This document shows positions 11,821-24,793 of a stretch of 64,000 nt of DNA, piece by piece (within the stretch, counting starts at the first letter, position 1; each line of letters opens with the position of its first letter). Source of the DNA: Coix lacryma-jobi var. lacryma-jobi (lineage: Eukaryota; Streptophyta; Magnoliopsida; Poales; Poaceae); assembly GCA_009763385.1 (NCBI GenBank), contig CM019825.1, forward strand, positions 1,550,001-1,614,000, written 5' to 3'. A program made the translations under genes and the position numbers. The notes under the pieces were generated by a model that saw nothing but the letters and a program-made list of their open reading frames with translations, ran no database searches and was not told where the DNA came from.

Positions 11821-12096
11821 CGCGAGGCCGGGGAAGACTGAGGTGAGGCCGGGAGAGGAGAGTCGGAGAAAAAAAAAATCGTGACAGGGAAGTTCTCCGT
11901 GCGCGAGCCCCTCTCGATGATGTCAAGTTGTCAAAAATAGCAAGGAATTGTTGGAGATTCCCGTCCGGTCCCACTCGCAGCGGCCACGCGGCCGCAGGCC
12001 AGGCCAGCCACTCCTCCCGGCCACACGCACTCACCTGTCTGCTTGGCTCCCCCCTTCGTCTCTCTCTCTCTCGCCTCCCAACCCAACGCGCCTCCC

Positions 12097-15000
12097 ATGC
12101 CGTCGCCCCCGCGGCTGCGGCCGCCGCCGGCGAGTGTGCGGGGCTTCCTGGACGCGCACTTCGCCTCCCCCGACGACCTCGCCGCCGCGCCGGCGCTCGC
12201 GGAGCTCCTGCGCCGCGAGTGCGCTGGGCTCGACGCCTCGCTCCGCCGCGCCGAGGCGCGGCTCGGTTCCGCGGCCGCGTCCTGGCTCGCGCGCTCCGCC
12301 GAGGCCCGCGCTGACCTCCGCCGCGCCCGGTCACGAGGTTCGTTCTCTCGCTCCCCTCAACAGTAGTAAACCCTAGCTGCTGGATTGAATGGGGTTTTTT
12401 AGTCCCGGTGACCGTTCCCTCCGCACGCCATTGCTGATCCGGCTCGGTTTCCTCATTGCTTCCTAGGGGGATGCGTCGCCGCGGAGGACGAGCGCGCCGA
12501 GACGGCGAAGGCGGTGGGCCTACCGGCGCCCGTGCGGGAGATCCAACGGATCGACACCATCCGGCTCTACGCGGGTCAGCATCTATATTCTATTCCTCCT
12601 ATTAATGTGGACCTTTACATGGTGGCACGGGCAGATACAATGTGACCGGTCGTACATTACATGCGAAATTGGCTTGCTACCTGATGGTTACGGAGTTACG
12701 CCGGATGAGTGTATTCTGGAGCCTGTGTGTCTGATGCGCTATGTGGCTTTATGTAACTTACATGATTTATAATCTGCTGGCCCATTTTTATGTTCACCCC
12801 CATTTGCTTAGCACTTGAGGTGCTGTTTGGTTCACTTTAGGGAGTGGTAATGTTAATGTGAATGGATCACGCTGGATTTGATTACAGTGCAACAAAAAGC
12901 GGGTTCTGTTTGGTTCGCTACTTTAACATATTCGATTCCCATTACGCTGTTTGGTAGAGAAAAACAATCTTGCGGGTAACACTTCTGGATGTCCTGCAGC
13001 CTCCTTCACTGCTAGAACCTGGCGCTAGCGCTACTAGTATTCTGCTAATACTTTTGCTACCTGCCCAGCACTAGCACCTATGAAATACATATATGGTATA
13101 AACATCCATCAAAATATGTCATGTAATAAAACTTTATAAAACAGAATACAACACAATTTTGATATATATATAATTCGAAATGATATCAACTTTAGAGCCT
13201 CTTAAATTCAAAAGCTCAATGAACAATGTAGCATATGTTGTTGTAACGACTCTCCACCAAATATTTGTGAGATTATTAGGTGAAAATTGTCGATGACTCC
13301 TCACTTCTTCCTTTGAGCCTCATCTAATAAAGAAGAAAAAGAATACAAACATGAGTGTAAGGAGTGCAAAACAAAAATGAAGGAAAGGTCAATATGAAAA
13401 TGTACTACCCACATGCATATGCATGCTGCAGAGGAAGGATCCATCTATCATTCCATCAGAGAGCTAGCTTTCAGTTCAAAAACACACTAGTATTGGTGAT
13501 AACTAGAAGCAAGGTCAAAATAGTTTATTGCCGAAAGTTTACAGTAGAACTAGTCTATATCTACCTGTAGTAGGATCATCAAGATCCTAAGCTCCAGAAC
13601 AAGACTAGTTCTCACTCCTAACCTAAATACCATGCTGCTGGCTCAAAGAAAGTGTGTCTTTAAGTTGAAAACTTCAAATGCTTTGGCTCAACGATAGATA
13701 CAGATACTATATGAATACATAAATTAGAGTCCTAATGGCAGTAGCAGCTAGAAAAAACAGCTAGTACAAGGAACATGAGAATGGCTCAGATAGTACAAGG
13801 CAAGAATTGAAATGCTGGCTGACAGTCTCACCAATTCGGAAGAAAAAGACAGTACAAACGTTCACTTATACATGGCCACAGCTAGACAGAAATGTGAAGT
13901 GCATGTAAGCATTACTTGAGACCTCAAAAACTAACTTAACTGAGAAATTCTTGAGGCAATTTGGTGCAGCTGCTAGCTTAACTGAAAACAGAAAACTGCT
14001 AGATAGGTAGCACATTTGCATATTGGCCTCTCCTTCATTTTTGTAACAGAATAGAAAGCTGCTAGCTAGGTAACTGAAAAAATCACAGCTAAATCTCTTA
14101 CTAGGCCTAGGATGAAATTAAATCAGGGCAGGTTCCACCACGGCAGTGTCCTTTTCAGTTTCCTGGAGCAACTCTCCGTCGGAATGGCCCAGTCTCGACC
14201 CAATTGAAAGCACTACTCCTATGTTCCTTAACTGAGAACCAAAATACTAAGCAAGTTCTTTCTCTCATCACACCAAAACACGTATGTATTGAGACGAGAG
14301 GAGGAGACTAGTACTAGACTACTAGTACTGGTAACCTGGCTATATATATAAAAAACTTCGCATATGCATAACCACTGATAAAAATGATCCTCAACTGAAC
14401 TGAATCACGTACGTACTGAGCCACTCTGTTTCTCTATACCGCATATTGCTGCTAGCTTAGTTTCAATGAATGAAGCAGAGCTGTGTACGTACTGAGCCAC
14501 TCTGTTTCTCTATCGCGAGTAATATACCAAGAACACTATCTGAAACATTTGTTTCTAGACCTTTTTATATTATTAATCATGATAAGAAATACGGTGATTT
14601 GGATGCTGTTGTGTGTCCATATTCTATCCATGTGCAGAACAACTGACAATTTGCTAATATATGCAATTTACTTTACTCGCAGCTAGTAAAATCAATTAGA
14701 ATAGTGTAGTACTCTTATTAAAGGAAATCAAATTGACACAGTTTTTCAAGTGACAATGTACAAATTATTAGGCAATGAAGGAATATATTTTTAACTCACC
14801 CTGGCAATGCCCCTCTTTCCTGTGTCAGCTTTCTCCAGGCCTCACCCATGTGCAAATCCCCTTTTAACAATACCTGCTTTCAAGAACTCAGAATGGTTAG
14901 GGATTGGGAAAAGATTGATATGGAGGTGTTAGGCCTATGAAAGAGGGTGAAGCGGACTTGCGAGGGGAAGAGGAAGAGAGGAGGGGGTATTTCTCACCAG

Positions 15001-18000
15001 AACGTGGCTCCACTGAGCTTGTCGTGGCGGCGAGCTTCAAGAACACAAATGGTGGTTAGGGTTTGGGGAAGATTAGAGTAGATACACAAGGAATGAAAGA
15101 TGGGAGAGGAAAGAGATCAGTCCTCACCGATGATGCGTTCCTTGTGGCGTGGAGGAGGACAACCTGCTGCCAGCACGCCGGCGAACCTCCTGCCGCCGTG
15201 GCGGTGAGTTCACGACTCGCGAGTCACGACGGTCGCGTGGAGAAAAGTCGCTGCGGGAAGGGATCGGATAACACGAGTTGAGGAGCGGTAATGGGAATAA
15301 ACGGGCCAGTATCCGATAACACCGTAAGCGATCACGGGCCGGTCGAACCAAACAAGATACAATGTTATCTGATAACACCGTAAACAGATACGGGCCAAAA
15401 TGGCCGAACCAAACAGCTTCTAAATATCCAATTGTAGCACTGACCTTCTAGAGCGCTGAGAAATGTAGTGACAATTCCTTTGAATGTACAAGCCTCTGTG
15501 TTAGTTTGTTTATGACTAAGATACTCATGAACGTTAGGGCCTTGGAACCAAGTATCATAACTGAGTCCATCGACGTTATCTGAATGAATAAATAAATAAA
15601 TGTCTTCTGCACCTTATCAAACTTGCTGTTCCAGCTCATAGTTCAACTTTGTTTTGATCCCCCCTCTGCATAAAAATCTGCTCATCTTTGCTATTTGCCA
15701 TGAGAGGAGTTCTGTTGGCTGCTACAGTTTGTTACTATACCTTCTTTTAGACCTCTACCTCTGTATCGTGTAGGAATGTATAGTGCTTTCTGTAACTTTG
15801 CTATGCTGACATTCCAGAAGCTACTCTACAGTTGGAAGCTTTGGTTGGCAACCTGGAAGATGCGGCATTTTCCATCGTTAGGCAGGCCCCGAAGTTGAAC
15901 CTAGCATCCATACTTCGAAAGTCAAATGTAAGTTCCTTCGTCTTTCTTTCACTTCATTTGTTACTACAAATGCAGCTGATAAAGGCCTTGTTCAGTTCGC
16001 AAAAAATGTTGCAGTGACACTAGCACTTCGTTGTTATTTGACAAACTTTGTCCAAACATAGACTAACTAGGCTCAAAAGATTCGTCTCGACATGAACAGA
16101 CTAAAAGTACAATTAGTTGTTTTTTTACCTACATTTAATGCTCCATGCATGCGTTTAAAGATTCGATGTGACGGGTACTGCGCAATATTTTTTGGGCAAA
16201 TTTCGTGAACTGAACATGGCCAAAATGTCATGCTGATATATCTGGCTCAGCAATTAGTTTGTAAAGTAAGGATGTCATCCTTATTCTATGTCAAATGTAG
16301 GAAACAGAATGGAAGCAAGGGAAGCTGCTCCACGCTGTTGATGCTGTGAGGAATATTGAGCGAGAATTAGTACGGATCAGCACTAGTAGGCCACAGTGGA
16401 CCAACCTTGTCATGGCTGTTGATTCTAGAGTGGACAAAACTCTTTCCATTCTGAGGCCTCAAGCACTCACGGATTATCGGGCTCTACTAGCATCACTGGG
16501 CTGGCCACCTTCATTGTCTTCACCAGACACACAGAAGGATAAGTACTCCCAGATTCCGAATCCTCTAGTATTGATGAATAAGGAAAATAAAGAGAGATAC
16601 TCTCAAAGCTTCCAAGCACTGTGTGCTCTGCAACATGTGCAGGGGAACCGTGAATTGCGCCTGTGTCAAACAGCAGAAGTGACTCCTGCCCTGGCAGATT
16701 TTAAGTACTTCAATAGGACTGCTTGCTTTGACAATGGGCTTTGGGCGATCGATGAATTAGTTCATCCTATCGCTTCAAAGATGGAATATCATTTTGCGAA
16801 ATGGTCTGAACAGCCAGAGTTTATCTTTACCCTTGTTTACAAGATAGCAAAGGATTTCATGGATGGGGTGGATGACGTACTGCAGCCTTTGATTGATCAA
16901 GCAAGGCTAGTGGGATTAAGTGCCAAGGAATCTTGGGTAACTGGAATGGTGAAAATGCTTGTACGTTACCTTGAGCGGCAGATTTTCCCAGCACTTGTTT
17001 GTTCTTATCGGGATCAAGCTACCGTTGGCAAACCTGAAGTAGATTCCTCTTGGATGCACTTAAATGACGTAATGATTTCTTTTGATAAAAGAATGCAGCT
17101 TCTAGCGGATTCAGGAATCCAGAAAATAGCATCTCTTTCTGAAGGTCTGTCTAGGTCCTTATCTGTCTTTTCAATATATACTGACCACCCTGATTGGCTT
17201 AAGATATGGGCGGATGTTGAGCTTAGTTCAGCACAAGATAAGCTGAAATCTGAAATGGAAGATGAGAGAAATTGGTCATGTAGTGGTCAGCATGACCAGC
17301 TTGGTCACATGGAAAATTCAATGAAGTTTCTTCTCTCTACAAGAGAAGACTACAAAGCTCCTCCAGTGTGTGAATTTGTTGTCAAAACTGCTTTGTCAAT
17401 GGTTGAAAGAGGCCGTGCTCTGCCAAACAGGGGAATGCAGATCCAGTATAACAGATCCTCTTCAGTCAGGTTCCTGAATGAATTTTTTCATGTCTTGCGC
17501 GAACGATGCGAAGCATTGCAATTGTCGAATACGGCATTAGAAGATCAGTCTTTGTCAAAAACTTCATGTGCAATTAATGCTGCTCGTTACTGTGAAAATG
17601 TGCTTCGGGAATGGGATGAAGATACTACCTTCTTGGATATGGGTCCTCAAGGATCTCTATTTACAGATGAAATCAGCTTTTTAGTTAAATTGGGGACCAA
17701 TTACCTGGAACAGATACTATCTTCGGTTCTGCTTGAGTTTGAAGATTTGTCGTGGGAATATGTCCAGAACATTGGATCATGGAGTGGACAGACCATCTTA
17801 GATGACCAGATTCTGGATGAAGAAACTACTGGAGTATCTCCTGGTTTTGTTGCCAGTCTAGATGTTCTGACAGACAGGACCTCTAAATTGAAGAGATATC
17901 TTAATTCCAAGGATTTCCTTGATCTTTGGAGGAGTGTAGCGGAAGGCCTTGACTACTTCATCTACAGCAGCATACGATGGGGTGAAGTTTCTTTCTCTGA

Positions 18001-18262
18001 TCCTGGAGCCATCCAGCTAAGAGTTGATACAAAAGCCCTTCTCCACATCTTTAGGCCCTTCTGTTCAAGACCTGAAGCTTTTCTCCCTTTTCTAAGTGAA
18101 TCACTGAGGTTGTTAACCATGAAAAAGTCAGACGCACAGTGCTTGCTGGAAATGCTAATGGATGACACGAAGAATGACAATTGCCTAAAGCATCAAGGAT
18201 TGCACCATGTAAATGCTAGCCAGGCTGCAAAAATCTTAAGCAGCAGGAAGTTTTGTGGGTAA
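12097..18262 (+). CDS. RINT1/TIP20 family protein (MAG2-like tether)
   Basis: Exons 12097-12337, 12467-12574, 15818-15927 and 16301-18262 join in frame to 806 residues, the usual length for plant MAG2-like proteins. The family is a DSL1/NRZ-complex subunit that tethers Golgi-derived COPI vesicles at the ER; in Arabidopsis MAG2 affects export of seed storage proteins. Residues 1 to about 155 (exons 1-3) are the helical N-terminus (RGFLDAHFASPDDLA, then Ala/Glu/Arg-rich helices). The long last exon holds the RINT1/TIP20 domain, with segments such as PRPQAL-type loops, FNRTACFDNGLWAIDELVHP and FSDPGAIQLRVDTKAL. Introns 1-3 have GT-AG ends; intron 3 is 3.2 kb because of an inserted DNA transposon. 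The start at 12097 is preferred over the in-frame ATG at 12043 because the protein then begins just before the conserved FLD segment. There is no signal peptide or membrane segment, consistent with a peripheral cytosolic subunit. It could correspond to either MAG2 or its paralogue. Confidence 0.92.
12822..15417. mobile_element. DNA transposon (about 2.6 kb) in RINT1 intron 3
   Basis: Ends are inverted: GCTGTTTGGTTC at 12822-12833 and GAACCAAACAGC at 15406-15417. A second, internal copy of each end motif occurs about 80 bp inward (CTGTTTGGTTCGCTA near 12907; GGTCGAACCAAACAAG near 15341). The interior has a GC-richer part at 14900-15280 that may be captured or transposase-leader sequence, but no transposase domain is recognisable. 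I could not find a clear target duplication, so the superfamily (PIF/Harbinger or hAT) stays open. Splice sites of the host intron are intact. Confidence 0.7.
15984..16221. mobile_element. GGCCTTGTTCAG-family MITE in RINT1 intron
   Basis: 238 bp with inverted ends GGCCTTGTTCAGTTCGC and GTGAACTGAACATGGCC. The conserved interior includes GACAAACTTTGTCCAAACAT and ATTCGTCTCGACATG. Copies of the same family are at 20256-20487, 20819-21060 and 53192-53432, with a relic at 30062-30298. It lies between RINT1 exons 3 and 4 without disturbing splice sites. Confidence 0.85.
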
Positions 18263-20255
18263 CCTTGTTTGTACAAAGTGTAGCTGAGAGTGACTTCAGC
18301 GAAGCTTGATGTGAAAACTTTTATACTTGGGAGGTTAAACAATTCCAGGCCACAACACAGACAGGTGCACTAACCAAGGACCCGTCGCTATTGGCATATA
18401 TGGCACGCAACAGTGCTTTCCAAGGTTGACAGGATTTGACCACTGCCGCCTACTTGGCTACTTCCTGGAATTCTTCAGGCGATAACTAGGAGAGGGCCGT
18501 TCACAGAGATTTTCGTCAGCAAGCACGAAGCTGCCATGTAATCAGTTTATATTGTTTGATTAACTTGTCGTCGCCGTTGGCCCGTTGTGTAGAATGATTC
18601 AGCTGCCTCGTGCTTCCTAATTGATCCACACGACTCGTGCTTCCTAATTGACCCACACGATCTTATTTCAGAACTAGGTCTCGTAAAGAAAGATTTTCCC
18701 GCATCTCATAGCTTACACGAATTGAGATCGTCTTAGGTTAGCTATATATGCTGTATAAGGTCAACTCAAGGTGTCATCGAGATGCCACGTGACCTTTTGG
18801 GCGAGTGTGTGCTTTTTCTTTTCTCTATCAGTCTTATCTAACCTCCGTAAAAACCAATCCCGTTCTACCAATTCTACCACGAAGCAGCTTCACTACTACT
18901 GTAGTTGTCTTCCTCTATGCAGTAGGTGCATATGTTTGTCGCAAGATCTGTATCCGATGGTGGGTAATTTTAACACTTAAACCCCCCACCATTACATTTG
19001 CTAGAGGTATGTCCAAAGGTTTAAGTGTTAAAATTACTCACCTCTCAATCTGACCATCGGATGCAGATCTTGCGCTTGTAGTTGGATGTTGCAAAGGTTG
19101 CACACGAACGATGGTTACACAGGATACACTCCCTAGGAGAATAACCATTTACACTATTGGGATGTTGTATGTTACTCTCTCCATCTCAAATTATAAGTCA
19201 TTCAAACTTTTTTAAAGAAATTATGATATGATATGCTTGACCGAAGTCGCATGCAATAGCGAAACCCGGCCATTAGCTCTCTTTTGCAGCCTCCATGACT
19301 GGTCACTTACTTTAGTCCATGGGATCCGGGTGATCCATGTGGGATACTTAATTAGCATGCTCGCATGAGCTTATCAGTCAGAATCAACCATATTTTTCAG
19401 TCGTGTAGCATTGTTTTTCTCTCGTATAAATAAGCCCACTAGTGTTACATGCCAAGAGAATTTCATGAACATCACATATACATTAGCTTGGTCAAGGCAA
19501 TGGGAAAAAAACAAAGTTAGAGGGATCATGCCTCCAACCCACCCCTGTCTTCACCACTGGGATCCATGTGGAAGGTCAAGAGTGTACAAGTCCACACAGC
19601 AATAGCAAAAATTAGAAGAAACAAAACATTAAGGGATGAAGGCTTCTTTTTCATCGTGTTAGATTGGCGCTAGTTTTCAAGCCGTATGTAGTGTCCCCGT
19701 TCTTTTTTCATATCACATTAGTATCAAACATTATTATCTTTGATCACCCATTTAAAAAAACTAAAATTTTATATCGTATGAATTATATATTATGAAAATA
19801 TTTCTCGTAGCAAATATAAAAACATCTTATGGCATGAACCTAAAATAAAACAAAACTAATACTACATGTAAAAAAGCCCGAGAGAGGACATTTCAAATTC
19901 TTTATCCTCAAAGACCAGCTGGTTGTACCTTTCTTCATAGAGATCATCGTTCTCATGTGCTGGGCAACATGGAAGGTTGCTTGTTTGGAATCGATAAAAA
20001 AAACTGGTTGCAAATTCCATTATAGCCTATGATCTTGTTTGGATTTCTTAGCCCTTGACTTTTACTTGGTCCATCGATGCACGTGTGCACGAGAGCCCTA
20101 ATCTCCAACTACAAATATCAATTGTTTGAACTTTGAAGACGACATTGTAGCTAGAGCATGAGGCGTGTACTTGTGATTGGTCAATTTTAGGTGTGACCTC
20201 ACCTCAGGATATGAACTATCGCAACGGAATTAGTTACTACTCCGTACTGTACTGA
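18263..20255. other. RINT1 3' UTR and intergenic, no gene
   Basis: The 3' UTR likely runs several hundred bases past the stop. A Stowaway-like end fragment (CTCTCCATCTCAAATTATAAGTCATTC) lies near 19172. No protein gene is recognised. Confidence 0.55.
18941..19073. repeat. Inverted-repeat MITE-like hairpin
   Basis: GCAAGATCTGTATCCGATGG at the left pairs with CCATCGGATGCAGATCTTGC at the right, and TAATTTTAACACTTAAACC pairs with GGTTTAAGTGTTAAAATTA. This gives a near-complete ~130 bp hairpin. A related half is seen near 32110-32160 (AATCCGATGGTTAGAGG...TTTAAACCCC). No flanking duplication was determined. Confidence 0.75.
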
Positions 20256-20487
20256 GGGTTTGTTTAGTCTCAGAAAAATTTTAGGAAAATTACTGTAGAA
20301 CTTTCGTTATTATTTGATAAACTTTGTTCAAATATGGACTAACTAGGCTTAAAAGATTTCTCTCGACATGTACATACTAAAAGTACAATTAGTTATTTTT
20401 TTACCTACATTTAATGCTCCATACATGCATCTAAAGATTGATGTGATGTGAAATCTAGAAAAATTTTGGGGAAACTAAACATGACCT
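20256..20487. mobile_element. GGCCTTGTTTAG-family MITE
   Basis: The same interior as the copy at 15984-16221 (ATTTGATAAACTTTGTTCAAATATGG, CTCTCGACATGTACATACTAAAAGTACAATTAG, ACATTTAATGCTCCAT). Ends are GGGTTTGTTTAG and CTAAACATGACC. No coding potential. Confidence 0.82.
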
Positions 20488-20818
20488 AATAATATTTAAA
20501 TGAATGAATGCGGATGTTCATACTCTTAGCCCCGAAATAAATAGAATTCGCGCCAGTTAATTTTTTAACATTTGACCAACTTTATAAAAATAATTAAGAA
20601 CATCTATAACATAAAATAAATATATTATAAAAATATATTCTATCCTATATCTAATAATATTAATTTAATATTATAGATCTTGATATTTTTAAAATAAAAT
20701 TAGTTAAAATTTAAAAGTAACTCTAAAAATCTATTTATTTATTCAGGGAGAGAGAGGAACATCAGTCAAATAATGTACTTCTCTGAGCTGGGCATTACTG
20801 AACAGCGGTGTTGTACCA

Positions 20819-21060
20819 AGGCTTGTTTAGTTTTCTAAAATTTTTAAGGAAGAGTTCCTGTAGCACTTTCGTTGTTATTTGACAAATTTTATCTAAATAT
20901 AGGCTAACTAGGCTCAAAAGATTCGTCTCGATATGTACATACTAAAGTATAATTAGTTATTTTTTTACATACATTTAATACTCTGTGTATATGTCTAAAG
21001 ATTTGATGTGATCAGGAATCTAAATTTTTTTTGATCTTTTGAGAGAACTAAACATGATCT
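20819..21060. mobile_element. GGCCTTGTTTAG-family MITE
   Basis: Third copy, in the same orientation as 20256-20487, with ends AGGCTTGTTTAGTTTTC and GAGAACTAAACATGATCT. An AT-rich segment with Mariner/Stowaway-like character (about 20525-20755) separates the two copies. Confidence 0.82.
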
Positions 21061-21795
21061 AAAAATTGTAACATCTTATTCCATGTGCTAATTAAATTAC
21101 TCGTAGTAGAAGTACTAGAAAGGATACAATTATTTATTCCTTTTGTGTCCTTTCTAGTACTAGATCAAGACCGAATCAGCAAAGTTGTGTTTGGCTACGA
21201 CTTACGAGCTTGTCTAGTTTTTCTTCAGAGGTGTTCCCATCAGAACTGCAAAAGTTGAAGCTAGCTGTCAAAATGAAAGCTTCCTTTCCATAATTCCATG
21301 GGCGTGTTTATGGTGGTGGTTGATTGATGAGATAACGAAGAACCTGGTGTTTTGTTTAAGATCCGGGAGAAGTGTCATGGAAGCTCTGAAGTAAGTAGGG
21401 ATGCCAAGTAAACAGTGGCAGTCCCTCAAAAAAAAAGGTAAGTAGTGGCAGGGAATTAGCCTTTCGTGTGCTTGCTTGACTGACAAACCGGATCGGAGGC
21501 CTCCATCTCCATCTCCATCTCCATCTCCATCTGCATGCAATGCAGATGCTAATTAGGAGGTCAGTCAACGGACCCACCGTCAGCATCCCTCTCCCTCCCT
21601 TGACTTCTCCAAGCACCTCGCCTGCCTGCCTTATATTGTTCCACTCCCTCCTTTCACATCCTAGAACTTTAAATTGCTCCATTTGGGGAGTTCATTACAT
21701 CAGCTGCTGCTGGTCGTTTCGTTGATCTATTTAGAGAAGCACTGACATAGACACACAGACAGCAGGAAATTGTAAGCTAGTATCATCAGGATATA
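21061..21795. other. RLCK upstream region and leader
   Basis: No other gene is present. It contains a CATCTC tandem run at about 21502-21532 and a TTATATTG box at 21631-21638, which would place the transcription start near 21665 and give a leader of about 130 bp before the ATG at 21796. Confidence 0.5.
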
Positions 21796-23167
21796 ATGGG
21801 GAACTGCTGCACAGGCTCTGCAAAGTGCGCCAATGCCTCCACTCCATTTGAATCAAGTAAGACGCAAACGATTTCTTCGCTGCTTTCTCTAATTTCTCAT
21901 ATTTTTCAACCCCTGAATTTCGAATGAACCGTGTGTCCTGATTGCAATCAATCTTGACCATCATCGATTTCGTTCAGAGGTCACAAGCAGGAGCACCGCG
22001 TCCAATAATAACAGCAACTCGACGACGACCGCCAATATGCTAGCGTCGCGCCGCAGCACCGGCAGCTCGTCGGCCTTCTCCGGGCAGCTGCAGCTAGGCG
22101 GCGGCTGCGACGTGCAGGTGCAGGCGGCGAGCGCCGGGTCCGGGCTCAAGTCGTTCAGCATGAGCGAGCTCCGGGCGGCGACCAAGAACTTCGGGTCCAC
22201 GTCGTACCTGGGCGAGGGCGGGTTCGGGTGCGTGTACAAGGGGTGGATCGACGAGGCGACGCTGGCGCCGACGAGACCGGGCGTCGGCCGGATGGTGGCC
22301 ATCAAGAAGCTCAAGGAGGAGAGCTTCCAGGGCCACCGGGAGTGGCTGGCCGAGGTCACCTACCTGGGCCAGCTCCACCACGCCAACCTCGTCACCCTCG
22401 TCGGCTACTGCTCCGGCGGCGGCGACTCCTCCAACAAGCTGCTGGTGTACGAGTACATGCTGCGCGGCAGCCTGGAGAACCACCTCTTCCGGCGCGCCAC
22501 GCAGCCGCTGTCCTGGCACATGCGCGTCTCCATCGCCGTCGACGTCGCGCGCGGCCTCGCCTTCCTGCACGCCCGCGGCGACGCCGACGGCAGCCCCCCC
22601 GTGATCTTCCGCGACCTCAAGTCCTCCAACGTCCTCCTCGACGCCGACTACCGGGCCAAGCTGTCGGACTTCGGGCTGGCCAGGAACGGGCCCACGGGGG
22701 ACAAGAGCCACGTGTCCACGCGCGTCGTGGGCACCCGCGGATACGCCGCGCCGGAGTACATCGCCACGGGCCACCTGTCCACCAAGAGCGACGTGTACAG
22801 CTTCGGCGTCGTGCTGCTGGAGCTCGTCACGGGCCGGCGCGCCGTCGACGACGCCCGCGCCGGCGGGTCGGCGGCGACGCTGGTGGAGTGGGCGTACCCG
22901 CAGCTCGGGGACCCCCGGAAGGTGATCCGGATCATGGACACCAGGCTGGGCGGGCAGTACCCCAAGAAGCAGGCGCAGGAGGTGGCCGCGCTCGCGCTGC
23001 GCTGCCTCCAGAACGAACCCAAGAGCCGCCCCGCAATGGCCCACGCCGTCCTGCCGGAGCTCGAGCAGCTGCTGCGGCACAACAGCCACAAGCCCTCCTC
23101 CTACACGCCGCCGCCGCCGGTGATGCACGGACGACCAGGACGGCCCCACTCCAAATCCAAGAGCTAG
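21796..23167 (+). CDS. Receptor-like cytoplasmic kinase, subfamily VII (PBL-type)
   Basis: Two exons, 21796-21856 and 21978-23167, give 416 residues. The short first exon encodes MGNCC, a myristoylation signal with adjacent Cys for palmitoylation, so the protein should sit on the plasma membrane. A Ser/Thr/Asn-rich linker (to about residue 75) and FSMSELRAATKNF precede the kinase domain. Kinase landmarks: Gly loop GEGGFGCVY at about 99-107, VAIK lysine 130, catalytic FRDLKSSN (Asp233), DFG at 251-253, GTRGYAAPEY activation segment and APE at 278-280. All catalytic residues are present. RLCK-VII members (PBS1, BIK1, PBLs) relay signals from cell-surface receptors in immunity and growth. The kinase domain is in a single exon, whereas many relatives carry several introns there. 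The exact orthologue cannot be named. Confidence 0.93.
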
Positions 23168-24793
23168 TAGCAGGGCTAGATTTATGTATGCTGCCTTTGT
23201 TCCATGTGTTCAGTAATTAATCTGTACAGACAGGGAAGATAGATCATAGGAGTAGATACGTACTTAGATGTTTCTTTTCTCTTTTCTGTGCAGATTGAGG
23301 AGATTGCTGTGAATTCATCATCTGTTGTTTTCGGTGGTACACACAGGTAGCACTGTAGCAGCAGCCGCAGCAGAGACGGGCCGACGGACTATTCTTAATC
23401 ACATTGTAGCTAGCAGCGACCAATAATGCCAGCCACTGTTGGAATTGCTGCTATTTGCTGTTTCACATTGTAGCTAGCAGTGTCGCATTGTATGTAATGT
23501 AGCCTAACCAGGAGAGCAGAAGACGCTATGGATACACGTGGGTGAATTAGGAGGGTTTTGGTCTGTCTGATGACTCGATTGGATAGAACTGGCCCAAATA
23601 GACAATGCAGAGTACAGTAGCTTTTGTTCAGTCAGCGTTCCAGCACCCGGACGTGCACGCAAACTCTTCTATTCTTTCTATTTCTTCCTTTTTTACTAGA
23701 TATTCCTTGTTGGCGAGACTTCTTTACCTGAACTGAACATGATTTTTTTTTTGTTGCATCAAAGCATGCAAATTAAAATGGTTGCAATTGGAAGGGGAAA
23801 CAAATTTTCCTTGCATCAGGACTGACTTTCTTTTCTTTTTCTTTTTCTTTTTTTTTAAGAAAAGAATGGAGTTTATAACATACACTGACTGCTTTTATAA
23901 ATTATCTGTTTGATGATGGCGTAGATTTCGAAAACTATAAAACTGTACTAGTGTCAAAGAGAAAAAAAAACTTGATTTTGAAAAGAAAGTTATGAGTAGA
24001 GTTTTTATAACTTGAAAAGGATTGCACTCTTGATGAAATCGTGGTTTTAGAAACTCAATTCGTAGATCCCACAGATTTTAATAAAAACCAAGTACTCGAA
24101 ATTACGTTGGATCCAATCTAAAGAGGACCTAAACTGTGGTGACCAGGGAAGCTGCTTCAGAAAGAGAGATAAGTAGAAGCGAAGCAACCGGCACCCAACA
24201 CAGTAGCAGGCTAGCAGAGTAGCAGTTGCGCACTATGAGCGCCACCAACCCGAGTCGTGAAGCGACTGACGCCGCGGCGGGGCGGGGCCGGCCGCCGCGC
24301 GACAGCGACCTCCTTGCGAGGACGGCGGAGCCCTAGCTAGATACCTCGTGGCCGACCCCCACTGGCGCCACTCCTCCCGGCTCGACGGCATTGGTGAGCC
24401 ACCGCTACCCTAGTGGGAAAAAATCGCAGCTTTGCTTCACCGCGACATTGGTGTGGTGGTCATGGTTTTTTTTTTAATGTTTCCTATATCTATTCGGGCG
24501 ATTTATCGAGGAAATGAAAAATGATTGCACGTTGTTGCTTCCCCGCGATGTGGTGCGGGAGTGAACGGAGAAGTACAGCTTCAAACAGAATATAATGCTG
24601 ACGACGTCCCTGTCCCGTTCCTATCTTCCTTTCTCATCATCACCTTCTTCTTCTTGGCTAGCTTAACTTTGCTTCCACTCGTGCAACTCCTTTTGTGCAA
24701 ATTGTTAGTTCCGTAACGTAGTAGCGTCTGTGTGTACATATATATGTGATGCTTCTTTGGGTTTGAGCTGTGGCCTTACTCATAGCTCACACA
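23168..24793. other. RLCK 3' region and arabinofuranosidase leader
   Basis: The RLCK 3' UTR is probably spliced or several hundred bases long. A GC-rich block at about 24260-24400 is the likely 5' leader of the arabinofuranosidase gene, with a candidate leader intron from GTGAGCC near 24393 to CTCATAG just before CTCACACAATG. No separate gene is seen. Confidence 0.5.

Noticed and set aside
11363..12334. 323-codon minus-strand ORF
   Set aside because: It spans the antisense of the peroxidase remnant and of RINT1 exon 1 and is Arg/Ala-rich. The plus-strand identities are clear, so this is a shadow.
22094..23220. 351-codon minus-strand and 330-codon plus-strand frame-shifted ORFs over the kinase
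   Set aside because: Shadows of the RLCK coding exon, which has all kinase motifs in the chosen frame.
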